A model generated the notes under the pieces. The model ran no database searches. It worked only from the letters and a program-made list of their open reading frames with translations, and was not told the DNA's origin. This document shows positions 42,548 through 50,765 of a stretch of 50,814 nucleotides of DNA, one piece after another (positions within the stretch are counted from its first letter, which is position 1; every line of letters begins with the position of its first letter). The translations under genes were made by a program, and so were the position numbers. The stretch comes from CAZSDW01 sp964605705. Its GTDB lineage: Bacteria; Fidelibacterota; UBA2242. The stretch spans positions 1 through 50,814 of the forward strand of contig CAZSDW010000025.1 of NCBI GenBank assembly GCA_964605705.1. Reading direction: 5' to 3'.

Positions 42548-43549
42548 TTATTTTCCTTTTTTCAGCCACGCCATCATTCCGCGCAATTGCTTGCCGACTT
42601 TTTCAATCAGCAGCTCATCGTGTTCTCGGCGCAGGGCATTCAATGTCGGGCGACCCGCCTGATTTTCGAGAATCCACTCTTTAGCAAAGGAGCCGTTTTG
42701 AACTTCCCGCAGAATAGTTTTCATCTCTTGTTTCACTTCACAATTGACCAATCTTGTACCGCGGGTCATCCCACCGTATTCGGCTGTATCGCTGACCGAA
42801 TAGTACATCCCCGCGATGCCGCCTTCATAGAACAGGTCAACGATCAGTTTCATTTCATGCAGACACTCAAAATAGGCGATTTCCGGCTGGTAACCGGCAT
42901 CCACCAGGGTCTGAAAACCGGCTTTGATCAATTCGGAAATACCACCACACAGGACGGCTTGTTCACCAAAAAGATCGGTTTCGGTTTCCTCTTTGAACGT
43001 GGTTTCGATAATGCCCGCCCGCCCGGCGCCAATCCCGCAGGCGTGTGCCAGAGCCAGGTCTTTGGTTTTGCCAGTGGCATCCTGGTAAATTGCAATTAAT
43101 GACGGCACACCGGCGCCAATTTCATACTGACGACGCACCAGGTGACCGGGACCTTTAGGCGCCACCATATAGACATCCACATCCTTGGGCGGAACCACCT
43201 GTCCAAAATGAATATTGAATCCGTGGGAAAATACCAGTGCCTTACCAGTAGTCAGATTCGCGGCAATTTCTGATGTGTAAATTCGCTTCTGAAGTTCATC
43301 CGGCACCAGAATCTGAATGACATCGGCTTTGGCGCTGGCTTCCGCAGCTGTCATTGGCGAAAAGCCGTGACTGACCGCCAGTTTGTAATTGTCGCTGCCC
43401 TTGACATCGGCAACAATCACATTATAGCCGCTTTCCCGCAGGTTCTGCGCCTGGGCATGTCCCTGGCTGCCATAACCAATTACGGCAATAGTTTTTGTCT
43501 TCAGCAGAGTCTGATCTGCGTCTTTGTCATAATACATTTTAATCGCCAT
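42548..43549 (-). CDS. ilvC: ketol-acid reductoisomerase, class I
   Basis: 333 aa. Rossmann motif IGYGSQGHAQAQNLRESG; the knotted domain holds the Mg2+ ligands. The start is ATG 43549 behind AAGGAG; a longer frame to 43657 overlaps ilvN and is rejected. The cofactor loop after beta-2 reads VADVKGSDNY (46-55), while NADPH-dependent enzymes usually have VGLRxGSxS: the phosphate-binding Arg is V49 and an acidic D48 ends the strand. This favours NADH (inference). It overlaps ilvN by 11 bases. Confidence 0.96.
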   Translation of the reverse strand: MAIKMYYDKDADQTLLKTKTIAVIGYGSQGHAQAQNLRESGYNVIVADVKGSDNYKLAVSHGFSPMTAAEASAKADVIQILVPDELQKRIYTSEIAANLTTGKALVFSHGFNIHFGQVVPPKDVDVYMVAPKGPGHLVRRQYEIGAGVPSLIAIYQDATGKTKDLALAHACGIGAGRAGIIETTFKEETETDLFGEQAVLCGGISELIKAGFQTLVDAGYQPEIAYFECLHEMKLIVDLFYEGGIAGMYYSVSDTAEYGGMTRGTRLVNCEVKQEMKTILREVQNGSFAKEWILENQAGRPTLNALRREHDELLIEKVGKQLRGMMAWLKKGK

Positions 43550-44060
43550 TTTTAGAGTCTCCTTTGTTTGGTAATTGATATTCAGCCATCGCGAACTCGC
43601 CGCTACGCACATATTCCCGAATGCCAAAGGGTTTGACCATTTCAATAAAGCGGTCAATTTTCCGGCGTGTGCCGGATAATTCCAGGATCACATGATCCAT
43701 TGCTACATCAATCGGATTCGCCTTAAATACATGAATCAGCTGAAACAGATCAGTACGGTTCTTTGCCGTGACATCCAGTTTCAGGATTATATATTCCCGA
43801 ACGATGTAATTGCCCTTATGCGAAATATCCGTCACCCGGATGGTATCGACAAGTTTATTTAATTGCTTCACGATTTGCTCAATGTGCTCTTCGGTTTGCT
43901 CAACGACGATACTGATTTTATAAACGTTCGGATCCTCCGTCGGAGCCGCAATCGCACTTTCGATATTATAGCCGCGTTGTGATAAAAGCGCCGATATCCG
44001 CGCCAGAACTCCGGCACTGTTTAAAACAGTAATGATAATGGTATGTTTTTCAAGCATCAT
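43539..44060 (-). CDS. ilvN: acetolactate synthase small (regulatory) subunit
   Basis: 173 aa. N-terminal ACT domain (HTIIITVLNSAGVLARISALLSQRGYNIESA) binds valine; the C-terminal half (about 82-160) is the ACT-like domain of IlvN/IlvH. It overlaps ilvB by four bases and ilvC by 11. ilvH-like length. Confidence 0.96.
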   Translation of the reverse strand: MMLEKHTIIITVLNSAGVLARISALLSQRGYNIESAIAAPTEDPNVYKISIVVEQTEEHIEQIVKQLNKLVDTIRVTDISHKGNYIVREYIILKLDVTAKNRTDLFQLIHVFKANPIDVAMDHVILELSGTRRKIDRFIEMVKPFGIREYVRSGEFAMAEYQLPNKGDSKNGD

Positions 44061-45790
44061 TCCTCTCCCATAATTATTTCTGTCAGCGGTTTTCCGGCTG
44101 AAACCATTGGATAAACATTCTCCTCCCGGTTCACTAAGAATTCCATCAGGACCGGACCATCTTCTGCCAATCCCTTTCTCAAAACCTCATCCACTTCAGC
44201 TTTATTGTTTGCCCGGTACGCAACCATACCATTGGCTTGAGCAACCTTTATGAAATCAGGCAGATAACGAGGAATACATTCACCATTCGGTCCATGGCAC
44301 TCCTCCGGGCACTCGGGACCACGCTGGAGGCATGTTTGGGCGTAGCGCTTGTCCCAGAACATATCCTGCCACTGACGCACCATCCCCAGAAAAGCGTTAT
44401 TCAACACCACTATCTTTACCGGAATTCGGTTGATCGCACAGGTTGCGAGTTCCTGGATATTCATCTGGATACCACCATCACCGGAAACACAGACAACCTG
44501 CGTATCGGGATTCCCAACCGCTGCTCCCATGGCAGATGGCAATCCAAATCCCATCGTGCCAAGCCCGCCGGAGCTCAGGAAATGACGCGGAAGGCGATGA
44601 TGATAATATAATGCCGACCACATCTGCTGCTGACCGACATCGGTCACTAGAATAGCGTTTTTATCTGAAAATTCATTCAACCGTTCGATGACATACTGCG
44701 GATTGACAGTTCCATCCCCGGCATCTTTATACTTCAATGGGTATTTTGCCTTCCAGAAATCTGTTCGCTCGTTCCATGAATTTCTGGGACGTTCCTTGAC
44801 CTTTTTCAACAATTCAGAGAGAACTTCTTTGGCATTGCCAACTACCGGAATGTTGGCTTTGATATTTTTACTGATCTCTGCCGGATCAATGTCGATATGG
44901 GCAACGTTTTTTCCCGTTGCAAAAGTATGACGCGGTCCGGTGATGCGATCATCAAATCTCACTCCCACACCAATCAGCAAATCACACTCTACCATCGCCT
45001 TATTGGCAGTGACGGTACCATGCATTCCGGGCATTCCCAGAAAACAGGGATGATCAAACGGAATTGATCCCAAGCCCATCAGTGTCGTCACAACCGGAAT
45101 CCGGGTTTTATCAATCAATTTCAAGAGTTCATCTGTCGCCCCTGAAGTTACGATTCCACCACCGGTATATAACAACGGCTTCTGAGCAATTGCAATTGCC
45201 TGAGCTAATTTGATTATCTGCCCGGAATTGGCTTTCACCGTTGGCTTATAACCAGGCAGATCGATAGATTCCGGGTATTCGTAATTTTTCAATTTGGCAT
45301 TGGAAACATCTACCGGGATATCAATTGATACAGGTCCCGGTCGCCCGGTTCTCGCAATATAAAATGCCTCTTTAATGATTTTCGGTAAATCCTTGACATC
45401 CTGGACCAGATAATTGTGCTTACAGATTGAACGGGTCAATCCGAGCATATCGGTTTCCTGAAATGCATCCGTTCCGATATTTCCGGATGGTACCTGTCCG
45501 CTGATGACAACAATCGGCGATGAATCCATCTTGGCTGTCGCGATCCCTGTAATGGTATTGGTTGCTCCGGGACCGGAAGTCACCAAACAGACCCCCACTT
45601 TTCCCGTCGAGCGCGCGTAACCATCAGCCGCATGGGTCGCTCCCTGTTCATGACGGGTTAGTAAAAATTTAATTGCTCTGGTAGAATACAGAACATCAAA
45701 AATCGGAATGACCACGCCACCGGGATATCCGAATATTGTGTCAACACCCTCCCTGATCAGTCCGTCTATTAATATTTGTGCACCATTCAT
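44057..45790 (-). CDS. ilvB: acetolactate synthase large subunit
   Basis: 577 aa ThDP/FAD enzyme. Catalytic E48 in RHEQGATHAADGYAR; the ThDP-Mg motif GDGG...NN at about 438-465; TSGPGATN. After FWDKRYAQT there is an unusual insertion with four Cys (C487, C494, C498, C505; spacing CX6CX3CX6C) before the common PDFIKVAQANG. The start is ATG 45790, 29 bases after ilvD. Makes acetolactate and acetohydroxybutyrate for Val/Leu and Ile. Confidence 0.96.
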   Translation of the reverse strand: MNGAQILIDGLIREGVDTIFGYPGGVVIPIFDVLYSTRAIKFLLTRHEQGATHAADGYARSTGKVGVCLVTSGPGATNTITGIATAKMDSSPIVVISGQVPSGNIGTDAFQETDMLGLTRSICKHNYLVQDVKDLPKIIKEAFYIARTGRPGPVSIDIPVDVSNAKLKNYEYPESIDLPGYKPTVKANSGQIIKLAQAIAIAQKPLLYTGGGIVTSGATDELLKLIDKTRIPVVTTLMGLGSIPFDHPCFLGMPGMHGTVTANKAMVECDLLIGVGVRFDDRITGPRHTFATGKNVAHIDIDPAEISKNIKANIPVVGNAKEVLSELLKKVKERPRNSWNERTDFWKAKYPLKYKDAGDGTVNPQYVIERLNEFSDKNAILVTDVGQQQMWSALYYHHRLPRHFLSSGGLGTMGFGLPSAMGAAVGNPDTQVVCVSGDGGIQMNIQELATCAINRIPVKIVVLNNAFLGMVRQWQDMFWDKRYAQTCLQRGPECPEECHGPNGECIPRYLPDFIKVAQANGMVAYRANNKAEVDEVLRKGLAEDGPVLMEFLVNREENVYPMVSAGKPLTEIIMGEE

Positions 45791-45819
45791 ATTTTCCCCA
45801 TAAGTATTTTCTATATTTA

Positions 45820-47487
45820 TTACAGTTCCAGTACTGCTCCCTTGCTGGCGGAGGATGCCGTTTTTGCGTACCGTCCCAGGACACCAAAATCCACTCTCGG
45901 CTCAGGTGATTTCCACTCATTCCGGCGTTCCTCCATTTCGGCAGTCGGCAACAGTACTTCGAGTTTGCCGGCTGGAATGTCAATTGCTATGCGATCCCCT
46001 TCACGTATCAAGGCAATGGGACCTCCATCCGCCGCCTCGGGAGCGATATGTCCAATACAGGCACCCCGGGTTCCACCGGAAAAACGACCATCGGTTATCA
46101 GCGCTACGCTTTCTCCAAGCCCTTTTCCCATTATATAGGAAGTGGGGGAGAGCATTTCCTGCATACCCGGTCCGCCTTTGGGACCTTCATAGCGAATGAC
46201 AACGACATCGCCGATTTTGACTTTCCCCGCCAGAATGCCTTCACAAGCTTCCTCCTGACTGTCAAAAATCACCGCCGGTCCTTCGAAAACTCGCATTGAT
46301 TCGGCAACTCCGGCATACTTGACTACACTGCCTTCCGGTGCCAGGTTGCCGCTCAACACCGCCAGTCCTCCTGTATTACTATAGGCGTTTTCCAGTCGGT
46401 GGATGACCGCCTCATCTTTTATTTCAGCATCCTGAATATTTTCAGCCAGCGATTTGCCCGTCACCGTTTTGCATTCACCATTTACTAATCCGGCTTCCCG
46501 CTGGATTTCCTTTAAAATCGCACTGACACCGCCTGCCCGGTCAACATCCTCCACGTGGTAAGGACTGGATGGCGAAACCTTACAAATATTCTTCACTTTC
46601 TTGGAAAGATCATCAACACGTTTAATGTCATACTCGATTCCCGCTTCACTGGCAATGGCGAGGGAATGCAGTACTGTATTCGTCGAACCACCCATCGCCA
46701 TGTCCAGGACCATGGCATTATCCAGGGATTCGCGGGTAATTATATCCAGGGGCTTCAGGTCTTCCTTGACCATTTCCACAATCCGTCTGCCTGCCTCATG
46801 ATAGAGATTCTGACGACGTTCGTCCACTGCCAGAATGGTCCCATTCCCCGGCAGGGCAATGCCCATAGCTTCACAGAGACAGTTCATTGAATTCGCAGTG
46901 AACATTCCGGAACAGCTGCCCCAGCCGGGACAGGCATTATTTTCGATATCCAGCATCTCTTCTTCGGATATTTTCCCCTCTTTAAAAGCCCCGACACCCT
47001 CAAATACTGAGATCAGATCAACCGTCTTACCCTTGGATGTTTTCCCGGCTTTCATCGGTCCACCGGATACGAAAATAGTGGGAATATTCACCCGCGCCGC
47101 CGCCATCAGCATACCGGGAATGATCTTATCGCAATTCGGAATGCAGACCAGCGCATCGAAGCAGTGCGCCCGCAGCATAGTTTCTACGGAATCGGCGATT
47201 ATTTCACGGCTCACCAGGCTATAACGCATACCCATATGTCCCATGGCAATGCCATCGCAAACTGCAATCGTGTTAAACTCAAACGGCAGTCCACCGGCTT
47301 CGTAAATAGCATCTTTGACCATTTTACCGACAGTATTAAGTTTGACGTGCCCCGGTACGATATCTGCATAGGAATTGGCAACGGCAATAAACGGGCGGTC
47401 GAAATCTTCCTGCTTTTTCCCGGTTGCCTTCAGCAACGCCCGGTGAGGTGCTCTTTCTAATCCTTTTTTAACCTGATCACTTCGCAT
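45820..47487 (-). CDS. ilvD: dihydroxy-acid dehydratase
   Basis: 555 aa. Iron-sulfur Cys lie in CIPNCDKIIPGMLM and the segment CPGWGSCSGMFTANSMNC; the C-terminal signature SGGTRGACIGHIAPEA is present. Converts dihydroxy acids to 2-oxo acids in the last common step of Val, Leu and Ile synthesis. First structural gene after the ilv leader attenuator. Confidence 0.97.
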   Translation of the reverse strand: MRSDQVKKGLERAPHRALLKATGKKQEDFDRPFIAVANSYADIVPGHVKLNTVGKMVKDAIYEAGGLPFEFNTIAVCDGIAMGHMGMRYSLVSREIIADSVETMLRAHCFDALVCIPNCDKIIPGMLMAAARVNIPTIFVSGGPMKAGKTSKGKTVDLISVFEGVGAFKEGKISEEEMLDIENNACPGWGSCSGMFTANSMNCLCEAMGIALPGNGTILAVDERRQNLYHEAGRRIVEMVKEDLKPLDIITRESLDNAMVLDMAMGGSTNTVLHSLAIASEAGIEYDIKRVDDLSKKVKNICKVSPSSPYHVEDVDRAGGVSAILKEIQREAGLVNGECKTVTGKSLAENIQDAEIKDEAVIHRLENAYSNTGGLAVLSGNLAPEGSVVKYAGVAESMRVFEGPAVIFDSQEEACEGILAGKVKIGDVVVIRYEGPKGGPGMQEMLSPTSYIMGKGLGESVALITDGRFSGGTRGACIGHIAPEAADGGPIALIREGDRIAIDIPAGKLEVLLPTAEMEERRNEWKSPEPRVDFGVLGRYAKTASSASKGAVLEL

Positions 47488-47519
47488 CTTGAATCCTTTT
47501 TTTGACTTTAAATAAAAAA

Positions 47520-47541
47520 CCCCTTCCGTTTTGAGAAGGGG
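47520..47541 (-). terminator. ilv attenuator terminator
   Basis: In minus-strand RNA CCCCTTC (47535-47541) pairs with GAAGGGG (47520-47526) with an 8-base loop, followed by TTTTTTATTT. It lies between the leader peptide and ilvD, so it is a conditional terminator. Confidence 0.9.
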
Positions 47542-47585
47542 CTTTAAAAATTCCGGTTTTTTAAACTTTCAGTTTACCCCCTCTC
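47533..47585 (-). promoter_or_regulatory. ilv antiterminator pairing
   Basis: GAGAGGGGG, inside the last codons of the leader ORF (47577-47585), can pair over nine bases (one G-U) with CCCCTTCTC (47533-47541), which includes the whole 5' arm of the terminator. It ends six bases before the leader stop codon, so a terminating ribosome would mask it. Stalling on the three Ile codons (47602-47610) would leave it free. Confidence 0.82.
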
Positions 47586-47646
47586 GCTGAACTACGAGTA
47601 GAATAATAATCGAAAGCACCAGTACTATGTGTGGAAACCGTATCAC
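47569..47646 (-). CDS. ilvL: ilv operon leader peptide, 25 aa
   Basis: GTG start at 47646, then MIRFPHIVLVLSIIILLVVQ followed by five more residues (REGVN) and TGA. Fifteen of the 25 codons read Ile, Leu or Val (including the initiator-adjacent Ile), with a core of ATT ATT ATT CTA CTC GTA GTT. GGTGA nine bases upstream could serve as ribosome site; no in-frame ATG exists after the upstream TGA stop, so the exact start is the least sure part. The codon content matches the three products of the downstream operon. Confidence 0.85.
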   Translation of the reverse strand: MIRFPHIVLVLSIIILLVVQREGVN

Positions 47647-47673
47647 TTTAATAATTCACCATTTTGATTGGCG

Positions 47674-47702
47674 ATTTTAACCGTTTTTTTTTAAACTGTC
47701 AA
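47674..47702 (-). promoter_or_regulatory. ilv operon promoter
   Basis: Perfect -35 TTGACA (minus strand, 47697-47702), a 17-base spacer with a long A-run, and -10 TAAAAT (47674-47679, five of six). Predicted start near 47667, about 20 bases before the leader start. Spacing and distances mirror the his promoter. Confidence 0.85.
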
Positions 47703-47787
47703 CCATTTTTTTCATTTATCATGCCAGTCAAAGAATAATTTCGGCAAACACCTTGTTTATTAAAATATCACACTTTAAATGCTTTAA

Positions 47788-49371
47788 TTATTTAATTAAC
47801 ATACATTTCTTTGTAGAACTTAAACCGTCTGTTTCCAATCTGATAAAATATAAGCCGGACTGTAAATTTTCGGCGTTCCAGGTTAATTGATAATCACCCC
47901 TGCTGTATTGTCGGTCGGTCAGAATTTCCTGCACTCTGCCTGCCATATCAAAAATGGAAAGTTTTACCGATGAGCTTTTATCTATCCGAAAGGAGATGAC
48001 CGTACTGGCATTAAAGGGATTCGGAAAGTTCTGCTTAAGCTCAAATGTTGATGCCTGATTCGAAATTTTTCTGTCAATTCCGGTCAAATTACTGACTAAA
48101 TTTTCATCAAGTACCCCTATTTTAATACCATTGCTGTCAAATACCTGCAGCTCTACGTGATGGGTATTTTCCGGGAAAGTGACTGTCTGTGAAAATGCCA
48201 GGTTCTGCAATGGTGAAACCTCAACCGGATCCCCACTGCTCAATATTTCACCGGCATCATTAAAATAGACCAGCTGGGCGGTTCCAACGTGAAAAACTCC
48301 ATAATTACCGGAAATGACATTTCCCTGCATTGCCAGTTTTTGACTCACGGCACCCGCCTCATTTACGGCTAAAATCGGACCTTTGACCTTGGCAGCCCAC
48401 CAGTTGATTGTCAATGCAATCTGTCCGCCATTGGCGGGAATATCTTCGATGGGACCGGTGACTTCAACTTCCATATAATCACCACCGGAAGATGTATAGA
48501 CCTGAGCTACCCCGCCATTGTCAGGATAGCTTGCACCTTCGACAACCTCGAATGACTTAACAAATATCACTTCCGATCCGAGATCGGCGAAACAGATCCA
48601 GCCGGTGGAAATATCTGCAAATACCTTCTTTTCCTCCCTGGCATATTGCAGACCAAAAATTCCGGGAACAACTTCGCCATAATTAAGAACCCTCGGTTCG
48701 CCACCAAAATTACTGCTCCAATCCACTCCATCGCTCCCGAATTTACTTTCTGGATTCAATGGAAAATAGACCCAGAAATTACTGTAATCATTTTGACCGT
48801 TGTGATGACCGATGCTCTGGGTAATATCCCAGATGCTCCAATCCTGAACACTGGTCGCATGATTCACTAAAAACTGTTCCATACGCACCCGGGAACTGTT
48901 TTTATATATGGTCATAATCCGAAAAAACTGAAGACCGGGAGTCTTCCATTGTTCGACCGGGCTGGTCACTTTTATTTTTACCGAATCCGGCGTATTTACC
49001 AATATTTCAGATGTATAGTTACCATAATCCAATGTCGGAGGCGGGGGCCAACCCCAGCGCCCCGGGTCGTTTTGAGGCGCCGGCCAATTTTTAAATCCAC
49101 CAAAATTGTACCAGTTCCCAAAAGAGTTTGGTGTATAGGTTTTCCCATTCAGGGATTCATCCCGAAAAATAGAGGGATGATCACCCAAATTGTATTCCAT
49201 GACCCGCGCCCCGATGGAGGGCACTGTCACCGTTGATATCAATCCATTGCCGATTTCAATCGCTTCCCAACCATTCCAATCCGCGACTTCTTCCAGATTA
49301 GCGTTATAAGGCTGAGCAAATAAAAAAGTAGTAAAAATTAGAAAAACAATCCCTCTTGGCATTCGTTGCAT
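47788..49371 (-). CDS. secreted protein with por/T9SS-type C-terminal sorting domain
   Basis: 527 aa. Signal peptide MQRMPRGIVFLIFTTFLFAQ. Residues about 25-340 look like a beta-rich galactose-mutarotase-like domain of the DUF4380 kind (IEIGNGLISTVTVPSIGARVMEY, then tryptophan-rich loops); this match is from memory. The C-terminus (443-527) is a classic FCB sorting/FlgD-like domain: FELKQNFPNPFN...SIFDMAGR...GLYFIRLETDG...KCMLIK. The protein is exported and probably surface-attached or released by a type IX-like system. Function may be carbohydrate recognition. No partner overlaps it. Confidence 0.82.
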   Translation of the reverse strand: MQRMPRGIVFLIFTTFLFAQPYNANLEEVADWNGWEAIEIGNGLISTVTVPSIGARVMEYNLGDHPSIFRDESLNGKTYTPNSFGNWYNFGGFKNWPAPQNDPGRWGWPPPPTLDYGNYTSEILVNTPDSVKIKVTSPVEQWKTPGLQFFRIMTIYKNSSRVRMEQFLVNHATSVQDWSIWDITQSIGHHNGQNDYSNFWVYFPLNPESKFGSDGVDWSSNFGGEPRVLNYGEVVPGIFGLQYAREEKKVFADISTGWICFADLGSEVIFVKSFEVVEGASYPDNGGVAQVYTSSGGDYMEVEVTGPIEDIPANGGQIALTINWWAAKVKGPILAVNEAGAVSQKLAMQGNVISGNYGVFHVGTAQLVYFNDAGEILSSGDPVEVSPLQNLAFSQTVTFPENTHHVELQVFDSNGIKIGVLDENLVSNLTGIDRKISNQASTFELKQNFPNPFNASTVISFRIDKSSSVKLSIFDMAGRVQEILTDRQYSRGDYQLTWNAENLQSGLYFIRLETDGLSSTKKCMLIK

Positions 49372-49521
49372 TTAGCGACCTCCACAAATTGTTAAGAATC
49401 AAATTATAGCTTTATACAGGATTTACTGCTTAGCCACTGCATACTATACACTTTTTATAATTAAAGCGCAATCAGTTACTGGAATTTTCTAAAGATAAAA
49501 AACTAATTCGATCGTCAGGTT

Positions 49522-49557
49522 GCGGGAGGATTGAATTTTGACACTTTTTCCTCCCGC
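49522..49557. terminator. hairpin after the IPT/TIG lipoprotein gene
   Basis: GCGGGAGGA (49522-49530) and TCCTCCCGC (49549-49557) form a perfect 9-bp GC-rich stem with an 18-base loop, eight bases past the stop of the lipoprotein gene. A T-tract is lacking on the minus strand, so it is at best an atypical terminator or an mRNA-stabilising structure. Confidence 0.5.
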
Positions 49558-49565
49558 TAAATGAA

Positions 49566-50765
49566 TTACAGAGCAGCTCTTTCGGTTCCCATATCAATTT
49601 CCAGAATATTCCATTCATCGCCTCCCAGGAGCATATAGAGGTATTGCCCTGGTCCCCAATCCAGGTGTACCGCATAGGATGGAATGATGTTTTTGTAAAG
49701 TACATCAAAAGTTTCGGTATTTGTATCGTAACTCAGGATTGTTCCGGCTCCTTCACCTTCGACTCCAACGTACAGGATACCATCTTCTGATAAAGTAAAA
49801 GTTTTAGGAGTCAGCTCGGCAAATTCAACGGTATCTGCCCAGGTTAGTAAAAGTTCACCGGCATCGACCGTACCGTCGGAATGCAGTTGATGACGCCGGA
49901 TACCCAACTCAGGATTTTCCGCCAACACGTAGATATAATCCCCGTATATCCGCATATAAAATATCTCGTTATTACCATAAAGGTCGGTATGTTGTCCGGT
50001 ACTGTCTTCAATTGAGGTGACAACTCGCAAATCTGTCTTCCTGCCGCCGAAATAAAAATTACCCCACTGGTCATAATCACCAGTGACGACATAGTCACCG
50101 GAACCGGAATCGATCCACTCATCTACCACGAGTTCTGTTTCATTCAGGTTGGTTTTATAGATTCTTCGGAAATTTGACATAAATACCATTTCATTATTCG
50201 GACTGAGGGTGATATCAACCGGTGCTTTGACAGAAGCAGTATCAATAAAGGTCTTATCGCCTTGCGCAGAGATCTGGTATATCAAAACAGGGGTTTGCAT
50301 GGCAACATACATGATATCGTTATTGATACGCATAGCCGCAATCTGGGCATTTTCCGCAAAACTTCCGAAACGTCCTAATACAGAAGTAACCTTATAGGGT
50401 TGGTCATAACTGGCAACGACATCGGCTTCATAAGAGTTTACCTTGATCGTGATATCATCATCAACAATATCCGGTCGATATACCTTGAGTGTGGAATCAT
50501 TGCCACTGACAACATCGACTTCCACATTACTGAAATAGACATGATTGTTTTCCAGAGTGCTGGCAAAATCTTCACCGTAAATTGTAATATAATTTACACC
50601 TGCAACTGCTGAATCGGCTGGTTCAATCCGATCTATTACGGGTACCAACAGATTGGAATTATCTTCATTCCAGGCGGGTTGCGCGACATCATATTCGCAA
50701 CTTATCATCACAATCATAAGACCAAGTACAAAGACGCATAATCCCATCACTTGATTGTATTTCAT
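49566..50765 (-). CDS. IPT/TIG-domain lipoprotein with beta-propeller-like C-terminus
   Basis: 399 aa from ATG 50765, chosen because AAAGGAAG ends seven bases before it; frames from 50783 or 50771 are possible. Lipobox VMISC with C23. Residues about 38-120 are an IPT/TIG domain (LVPVIDRIEPADSAVAGVNY, TIYGEDF). The rest has repeating strands with aromatic and Asp-Gly turns (MYVAMQTPVLIYQI, ILYVGVEGEGAGTILSYDT) that suggest an NHL/Kelch-like propeller. Such lipoproteins in FCB bacteria accompany surface glycan or protein uptake systems. Its upstream partner, if any, lies beyond the window. Confidence 0.78.
   Translation of the reverse strand: MKYNQVMGLCVFVLGLMIVMISCEYDVAQPAWNEDNSNLLVPVIDRIEPADSAVAGVNYITIYGEDFASTLENNHVYFSNVEVDVVSGNDSTLKVYRPDIVDDDITIKVNSYEADVVASYDQPYKVTSVLGRFGSFAENAQIAAMRINNDIMYVAMQTPVLIYQISAQGDKTFIDTASVKAPVDITLSPNNEMVFMSNFRRIYKTNLNETELVVDEWIDSGSGDYVVTGDYDQWGNFYFGGRKTDLRVVTSIEDSTGQHTDLYGNNEIFYMRIYGDYIYVLAENPELGIRRHQLHSDGTVDAGELLLTWADTVEFAELTPKTFTLSEDGILYVGVEGEGAGTILSYDTNTETFDVLYKNIIPSYAVHLDWGPGQYLYMLLGGDEWNILEIDMGTERAAL

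Noticed and set aside
43550..43657. N-terminal extension of ilvC
   Set aside because: It lies inside ilvN and resembles no KARI N-terminus; AAGGAG supports the ATG at 43549.
47488..47787. T-box riboswitch before ilvD
   Set aside because: No T-box consensus is present; the leader ORF with Ile/Leu/Val codons and the mutually exclusive helices explain the region better.
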